Positions 57,401-64,000 of a DNA stretch of 64,000 nt are shown here, piece after piece. This DNA comes from Emmonsiellopsis sp. PD_33 (lineage: Eukaryota; Ascomycota; Eurotiomycetes; Onygenales; Ajellomycetaceae): the NCBI GenBank assembly GCA_032988165.1, contig JANTQF010000099.1, positions 48,501 to 112,500 of the forward strand, given 5' to 3'. Position 1 is the stretch's first letter. Every line of letters begins with the position of its first letter. A program made the position numbers and the translations under genes. Under the pieces are notes generated by a model. That model saw only the letters and a list, made by a program, of their open reading frames with translations. It made no database searches and was not told where the DNA came from.

Positions 57401-58200
57401 GGTTCTTGGTAACGAGATCAGACGGATTTATAGATATCCAACCCCGCCACCCCTTTCCATTGGGGCCGGAAGGTATATATTTGCCAGCACCATGTTGTCG
57501 ATGTGTAGGCTTGTCCCCGCTCCAATCGTCAAATGGCATTATACTCACCGTAAATTGCATCAATAATGCGCAAATAGGATTAACAAAAATCACCCTTGCC
57601 AAGGTGGGTTTCCTTCGAATTTTGCTCTCGAACACATAGCTCAAAAAGCAGCTAAAACCAAACGAAACAATTGCAAGCAAGAGGAGAAGAAGAAGTAGAA
57701 GAAAAAGGGAGAGACACATTCAGCCGCTCCTCCTTGCCCAGTCGAATCGTCTATGCAGCACACATGCCAACCAGCTCGAACGCCACGGCCGATGGCCACC
57801 GACCCCATCCCCCTCTTGAGCCTCCTGCACAAAGTGTGTCGTGCAGATGGCTTGCTAGATCCTAGCAGGCTTTCCCGATTTATTTTTCCAGCCATCCTGT
57901 AAATATTTGAAGTCGTAGCAAGAAAATCTGCGGTGCTCATTCATATGTAGGCCGGGGAAGGGATCGATCTGGCTTCGTATTTTTCACCGCTCAAAGCCAT
58001 CCATGAAGATCGTTGTGATGGTGAGGTGGCCGGTCATGGTTTCTTTTTGCTTGGCTAGGCTGGTTAGTTGTTCATCCACACAACCCAGCATTCACGCCAT
58101 GCGGGTGGATGGAATATGTCGATTGGCTGGTCCTGATAGAAAATGTGGCTAGCAGGGGGGGGGATTTTTGAGCCGTACTTACGGAACGGGGTGATCCTCT
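54475..58200. other. gene-poor AT-rich region
   Basis: 3.7 kb with scattered short frames and no supported gene. There is a poly-A run at 55723-55738, a CpG-free relic at 55424-55627 (listed separately), and GT-rich stretches near 57240-57360. Small frames on both strands overlap each other and lack motifs. Confidence 0.5.
55436..55627 (-). pseudogene. possible retroelement or gene relic, CpG-free
   Basis: A 63-codon open stretch (…TNKLLEWYQERVVQQIDNFGKYLG…) lies inside a 204-base island without CpG, the same depletion as in the copia element. The sequence faintly recalls integrase-region text of LTR elements, but I cannot assign a family. The neighbouring DNA retains CpG. Confidence 0.25.
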
Positions 58201-58455
58201 TCATCGTGAGGGGTTGTGCCGGGTTGCATACAGCAAGGTGAAGGCGAGAGATGCGTAAAATGGGATTATGAAGAATGCTTTTATTTTGGTTTGCTTACCG
58301 TGTGTAACCACTGGTTCTGACAGCATGGTTTGGAGTGTGGGAATATCACAGATCTGAGAAAGTTTGGGACTGGTAGGAAAATATGCGGTTTCTCGTCTAA
58401 CTGGGGAACTTTGGCTGGATGCTTGTTTCTGGGTGGCGGCAGCTTTATCCGGCAT
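58201..58455 (-). CDS. hypothetical small protein, uncertain
   Basis: An ATG at 58455 opens an 84-codon frame starting MPDKAAATQKQASSQSSPVR, then TAYFPTSPKLSQICDIPTLQ. It ends either in a hydrophobic tail (AFFIIPFYASLAFTLLYATR), which could be a membrane anchor, or is spliced at a good GTAAGC donor after EPVVTHG (about 58297). The frame upstream of the ATG is open to 58692 but looks like leader. No family is recognised, and codon choice gives no strong support either way. Confidence 0.3.
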   Translation of the reverse strand: MPDKAAATQKQASSQSSPVRRETAYFPTSPKLSQICDIPTLQTMLSEPVVTHGKQTKIKAFFIIPFYASLAFTLLYATRHNPSR

Positions 58456-60761
58456 CTTTGAGCGCCATATGCGGCGCCGATCAAATGTTTGAACATACGG
58501 ATTCCTTGTTGAACAGCAGATGTCGAACAATGAGCCAGGTAGATTGCTGAACGCGGGCGAGATTCTTTGCAAAGAGAGGTTCTTTGTTGATGGTTGAAAC
58601 TTGACCGCCAATTTGAGTTTTGAATTGACTTTCTGTGCCTTGAGCGTCTTGCGGAGCGTTCCGGATTTCAAGGGATGTTTTTTACCGTACAAGGGATTTT
58701 TGATTTTTTGCTTTTTTGTTTGTTTAGCCGGGTGGCAGAAACAGTAAGCAAGAGGAAATATTCCGGTAAGCCACGCCCATTGGATTCTGGGTTGGGGGTA
58801 TGGTACTCGCCACGTTCATTACCCATGGAAACCCAAGGATTTAGCTATCTACTTACCCAAGATGGACGATGGAGCTTGTTTTTCTGAGTCCACCATACCT
58901 TGGAGACTGGTGCTGAAGCAGGGTTCCCGAACTGCTCCCAACCGAGCGTGCATGTGCATACGTACTTTTATATATACACAGCCGTCACCGTGCAGTCAGC
59001 TCAGATCTGACGGGGATAAATATCCACATGATGGGAGGATGCGATGGAATGGATGGTGAATCTCAAAAACACAGGAGATCTCCCAGTGAACGACTGTGGA
59101 TCTATTGCCATTGCTCTAATCGATAGGCGAGTGGCGACGTCGGCCAAGTCACCAAGCTATTGAACTCTGCGATCGACAAGACCCGATTCCTGACGTAGTG
59201 CGTGCGCTGTTTAAACTGTAGCTTATTGGGATGAGGCGGCACGGACTGGGTTGGACTCTGGGGTGGCGACTGGGAGTGATCCGAGTGAAATTGAAAGTGG
59301 GCAAGGGGAGACTTTCTTTCACCCTTAAACGGTTGTATTATTGTGCTGGGTTCGGAGCATTCCATGACCTTGCTGGGTGCGTGTGCAGGGGGGTGGCTGG
59401 GGATGAGATGGAGGACTCAGGACTCAGGACTCAGGAAGAGCAATGATAATGATGATGATGATGCCATCGATGCAGCCAGCGCCCCATAGAATTAATAAGA
59501 ATCCACCGTCACAGACCACAGCCAGCCATCGCAAGACTGGACAGCCCAGGTCGGCCGGGTTGGACAGCGGGCTGGACAGGAGGGCAATGGCTTCTTTATT
59601 ATTTCTTGAACAACCACCGCGTCCCTGATGCAGGCCATTGGGGTGGCACACGCACCGCAACCGTAAGATGAAGCCGAGCAAATCCCTCCCTTTATCTGGC
59701 TGGGTGTTTCAGGATCCAAGAAGCAGGTTTTCGGCCTCGCTGAGCCCGTGGCTCGCACTGCGGAGTCTCTCGCCCACAGCTCCCCGTCGCTGCTAGCCTG
59801 GCCAGCGGGCTCTACTGAGTCTACTAGGGGTTTTTAGCTGTTTTAGCTGGTCGACTCGCCTGGTCCTGACTCCTGGGCCCGGAAGTGGCTGCTGGTGCTT
59901 GGCGGCTTCGATCGTGGATTTGTTGCTGCTGCTGGATCTTCCCGTCGTCCACCTCAACCTCCCCCCGTCCCCTTCTCCTGGTCTGCCCGCCGTCCGCTCC
60001 CCGTCCGGTTGCCGCTCGTCTCCGCTGCTGTTGCTGTTGGTGCTGTCTGGGGCATCCCTCGTCTCGCTTTGGCCCCGTTTCGTCTCTCGCCCGCTGTCCT
60101 GGACAAGTGCTGCGGGAGTTTGCTGGAGTTCCGCCGTCTTGGACCTCGCCCTTCAAGGCGACGATGCTGTCCTTTTGTTGACCAGCCAGTTGCTCTGTCG
60201 GCTGTCAATGCCTTGTAGTCCTCCCTGTGTCCTGAGGCTGCCTGGCTAAGAGATCCTGGGCCCTCCAGGCAAGCAAGACAAGGCCTAACCAGATCCCCCA
60301 AGGTGTGTGAATCTCTGTCCGGCTTTCTCCAGCCTGCTTGCTGCTATACAGCCCATTGAGGCCAGCAGACCTGGGCAGTGGACAATTCCTGCTGTGAATA
60401 CTCTTGGATATGCTGGGCCTGTCTTCTGCGGCTGTGTCTGAGCTCCTATGTCAACGACTCAGCAGTCAATTCCACTGTCCATCGCCAGGCCGATGCTGTC
60501 CTGTCTTCTGCTTGAAACCCTCCTCCTCTGCCAGCAACACTTCATTCTCATCCCACCTTTGTCTCCCCCCAAACTGGCCCTGTCTGGCAGCTTCTCCTTG
60601 TCTTACTTCTCTGTGCTCTATCTCGAGAGACCCCCAGGCTGCATACCAAACGGACCCGTTTCGCTACCGAACCCCAGCTAACAATCGTGTTGTCTCATCG
60701 CAGAGACCTTGCTGAGAGAAACAAACAGAGAGAAACCGTGGAATCGACCCGTGCGAACGTT
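58456..60761. other. upstream region and leader of the WSC gene
   Basis: 2.3 kb. Contains a triple CAGGACT repeat (59413-59433), an ATG/GAT triplet repeat (59443-59462) and, from about 59880, C/T-rich sequence on the plus strand typical of a long fungal 5' leader. Overlapping small frames on both strands at 59824-60300 have no homology features. Confidence 0.5.
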
Positions 60762-62112
60762 ATGGCCCTCCCTTCACGCCTAGCCTTCGTCTTCTACGTA
60801 CTTGCGGTGCTTCACATCGTCCTTCCGGCCGCTGCTATCACCCTGGACTACTGCTCCTCGCTCAATACGGGCTCAGACTTCGATGCGGGTATGTTTATGT
60901 TTATATTGACTGCTATCATCCTCACGATATGGACCTTATAACTGATTTGGCGTAATAGTGCGAAGCACATATCAATCCAATGGAGCCTGTCGCGATACCT
61001 GCGTCGGGAAATATGCCTTTGCCATTTTGCAAGGCAAATCCTGCTGGTGTTCCAACTTGCAGCCGGGCGACACTACCTCGACCGACGAATGCAGCGATAG
61101 ATGCCCCGGGTTCCCGAGCGACAGGTGTGGGAATGCTAAGAAAGGTCTTTACGGATACCTGATATTAGACAGGAAAGCCTCTGGAACGGTTGGTCAGGCG
61201 ACGAAAACTTCCCTGTCGGTTAGTATTACTACCTTTCTTGGCCCTTGGGAGAGCTTCGCTACAATTATCTCCTCCAATTCCCCTACTTTGTCTGCCTCTT
61301 CCCTGAGTCAGACTCCCAGTTACGATGTGGCCCCTAAACCAACCGCAGAATTGGATCCAAATTCATCTGTTTTGACAAGTAGTGTACAGTCCACTTTCCT
61401 CAGTCGTGCGAGCACAACGTCTAGCACTGATTCGCAGAGTGAAATGGTCTCGACATTAACTTCTGTACGCAAACCTACCCCGTTTTGGGATGGCTGTGGT
61501 TTCATGAATTTACACGTTTTGTCTTTTAAGGGGTTCGCAGAGCTGACTAATGTTTTTGAATAGCATATCACGACTGCCCCAACTGGTACCTCGACCATCT
61601 CTCTTGGAACCGTATCCGGCCACATTGTGACTCTCACCGTTGGTCCTGGGTCTAGCCAAACGGGGCCAGCGAATGCATCTGGTGGCAGTGCACCGCTAAG
61701 CGGTGGCGCCATTGCCGGAATCATTATCGGCGCCCTTCTTGCATTCGGCCTTGCTCTTGCCGCAGTATTGTGGGTATTCTGTATGCGTCGTCGTCGCGAC
61801 AAGGAAATGAGTGACGACTCGCCAACCAGCCCATATGACCGCCCTGTCCCGTCACCAAGCTTCCACGGCACCATCCAAAGCCCAACTATGAGTTATACAC
61901 CCAGCAGACCAATGAATAATGCATATGGCTCAAACGGTGCTCCTAGCCAAACTGGGAATCGCCTGAGTGTGCCCGCTTTCACGGATAGCCGCATGAAAAA
62001 GGATGCAGCCATATATCCAAACGGAGGCCGCCATAGTAACGTCTCCTTGCAGGATAACCAGGATTACTCGCGACCCGTACTGAGGGTAGGTTCCCCTTCC
62101 CGCAATATGTGA
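60762..62112 (+). CDS. WSC-domain cell-wall stress sensor (Wsc1/2/3 type)
   Basis: Single-pass plasma-membrane mechanosensor feeding the cell-wall integrity pathway. Exons 60762..60888, 60959..61464 and 61564..62112 give 393 residues. Domain order is diagnostic. A signal peptide (MALPSRLAFVFYVLAVLHIVLPAAA) comes first, then a Cys-rich WSC domain at about residues 28-115 (DYCSS, QSNGACRDTC, CWCSNLQPG, CSDRCPGFPSDRCG, GLYGYLIL). A Ser/Thr-rich stalk that would be O-mannosylated follows, then one membrane helix (AGIIIGALLAFGLALAAVLWVF), then CMRRRR and a Ser/Pro-rich cytoplasmic tail ending SRNM. The second intron joins ...STLTS to HITTAPTGT, keeping the Ser/Thr stalk. Yeast family members signal through Rom2 and Rho1. 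Confidence 0.93.
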
Positions 62113-64000
62113 CCTCAATCTAATTATGGCTGTAGTTGACGAACCCCGACCCGTGATTCAAACTCCTCTTCTCCCACGTTACACCCTCGCATTTTCTATG
62201 TCCCACATGAAGCGTCAAACTTCTTTCCATGATACCCTTTTCCTTCATCGCATCGTGTCATTCAAACCTCAACCCCTCCTCCCACCGTATCATACACAAC
62301 CCACCTACCCATCGATTTCCTCGAACATGTGGTAAAACTACGCCATCTGAAAAAAAGCTTTAGCTTGCAGCATCTAAAATGGATCTCAGTCATACAGCAC
62401 CCAAAACGTAAATATCGCAAGCATCGTTCAGCGGTGGAGACATGAAACGAATTTCCTTGCCCTTTGCAAAAAAAGCACAGAAAAGAAAAGAGCTTCTATT
62501 TTCGCTTCCACTTCCCTTGCTTTTTGTATTTGTTCCCAGTTTATATCGAGTCTCTTCCCCCTCCAAAAACAATGAGGCGTACTCAAAAGAATCTCACAAT
62601 TTCTTCTTTTTTTTTTTTGTTGTTGTTGCTTTTTGCTCCCTCGCGGATAAGGGCTTGGGCTTTGTATTTAACGGAGCATGGATATGGCTGGGCATGGGTG
62701 GACTTTTGCTTTTTGCGTTTTGCTTTTTGTTGTGTTTTTTATTTTGTCGAATACATGAAGGAGCAAAGGGGTATATGGTGTAGCATGGTGTGGCACCACC
62801 AGTAGCAGCAGCAGCAGCAGTACAGGCAACATATAATATATTGTACTTTTTTTCATCCTGCTCATCCTTGGGTCATTCTTGTACAGCAACAACAACAATA
62901 ATAACTTGGGACTCCTTTTTTTATGCATTTCTTATGATGATGCAGTGCCTACCCCTAAACCTATGTTTTGTCCACCCATCTTGTTCATCTATCTATGTAT
63001 GTACCTATCTATCTACTAGGTCATGTCACACACGCCCCATCGAACACTCCTCGAAGTATGTAGGTATGTTGTGACCCGATTTGCATGAGGGATACAATAC
63101 CGTGTGGCTACATATGTGGATTCGTTCATTCAGTGGGGTAGGTGAAGGGGGGGGGGGGAGGGTGTAGGTAGCCTGTTTGCCGGGCATGGACGTGGGTGTG
63201 GGTGTTGGTTGGTCCCGGATTTGGGGGGGGGGAGGGGGATGGGGATGATTTGAAAGAAATCTATTCGCTGTACGACTTTTCTTGAGTGCTGCTGCTAGGG
63301 ATATATAGTTGATGTTATTATTTTATGATATTTGTTCCTTAGCAGGGCCGGGGTGGGGTGGGGAGGGGTTTAAGGGAGGAAATGCAATGTATCAAACTTG
63401 TCATATGGGATTCTAAACTGGTTTACCTTCATTTTTTTTTCTTCGACTTCTTGCTTTCCTTTTTCTGGATGGGTGTCTTCCTTTTCTTGGTCCATGTTAA
63501 GTAAAGGTTTTATTTTGGTAGAGGTAACTAACTAACTACATTGCTCTCCCTCAAAGCATTTGCCAAAAAACAGTAAACAAATAAAAACGACCATTTTTAT
63601 ATAACTATATCTACAGATGCATTGTTTCCTTCGCAAAGTCCCCTGCCTCCTTTCCTTTCCCCCTTAGTATCTACAAGAATTAAGATAAGAGTTGGACCCA
63701 TCTTAAACTGAATAAACAGATATAGATGAAACTAACCATTTCGTCATACATACATAACTTGCCTTGTTTTGCCCTGCAGCGCGCCACACCCCCCACTCTG
63801 CATACGGCTTGCAGGAAGCAGGAAGGAAACAAAGAAAATGCAGGCATGACATCAGCCATGTGGTTTGGACTGCCCCCTTGAAAAAACAAAAAAAAAACAG
63901 TAGGGCTGGTGACAGGGGATAGATGGATAGTGAGGCGAAGGGCTAGCTTGATGGGTTGGGGGTGTGTGGTATCAGAATGTTAGAAGGTGGGGGGGGGGGG
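62113..64000. other. 3' flank of WSC gene and non-coding right end
   Basis: No supported gene. Contains T-runs (62608-62620), a GCA repeat (62801-62820), and several G-runs (63147-63158, 63222-63238, 63345-63370, 63988-64000). Short frames are low-complexity. Confidence 0.55.

Noticed and set aside
1..64000. tRNA genes and CRISPR arrays
   Set aside because: Looked for B-box-like GGTTCGANTC words and regularly spaced repeats; found none. CRISPR is not expected in a fungus.

Overview
This window is nuclear DNA from a filamentous ascomycete. Genes are compact and broken by short introns (about 50-150 bases, GTATGT/GTGAGT donors, CAG/TAG/AAG acceptors), and the gene set is typical of Eurotiomycetes. 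A retrotransposon whose interior has lost every CpG points to Onygenales, because CpG-depleted repeats have been reported in Coccidioides. The order is an inference; the class is fairly safe. No tRNA, rRNA or CRISPR array was seen.

Layout. 1-942 (-): the 5' part of a conserved acidic protein running off the left edge. 1910-6235: divergent isovaleryl-CoA dehydrogenase (-) and methylcrotonyl-CoA carboxylase beta subunit (+), two consecutive steps of mitochondrial leucine breakdown. 7619-9016 (-): Rap1/Rsr1-type small GTPase in eight exons, one only 10 nt long. 12387-15240 (-): two small secreted eight-cysteine proteins that are clear paralogs with the same three-exon structure; a 485-bp MITE sits in the 5' splice site of intron 1 of the first. 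16576-17607 (-): MYND zinc-finger protein. 19410-21217 (-): APC-family amino acid/choline permease. 22693-23814 (+): alkaline ceramidase. 25851-27616 (-): sterol-ester/acid lipase. 28041-28648 (+): Pet191/Coa5. 29203-30824 (-) and 31317-31723 (+): divergent Wbp1 (oligosaccharyltransferase) and complex I 9.5 kDa subunit. 34060-35113 (-): RfeG-like protein. 37692-38973 (-): glutathione S-transferase-like protein with an extra C-terminal domain. 40394-42475 (+): DNA polymerase eta. 43029-48389: complete but dead Ty1/copia element. 48490-50316 (-): FAD oxidoreductase fused to a Rieske domain. 52537-54474 (+): Arg/Glu/Asp-rich protein. 54475-60761: gene-poor. 60762-62112 (+): WSC-domain cell-wall stress sensor. 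62113-64000: non-coding.

Most genes are housekeeping. The accessory parts are the paralogous secreted-protein locus with its MITE and the copia element. In the copia element the two LTRs differ at nine positions, all of them transitions at CpG sites, and the 5.1-kb interior has no CpG at all.

Exon boundaries were assigned by eye from splice consensus, reading-frame phase and family resemblance. They should be confirmed with RNA-seq.
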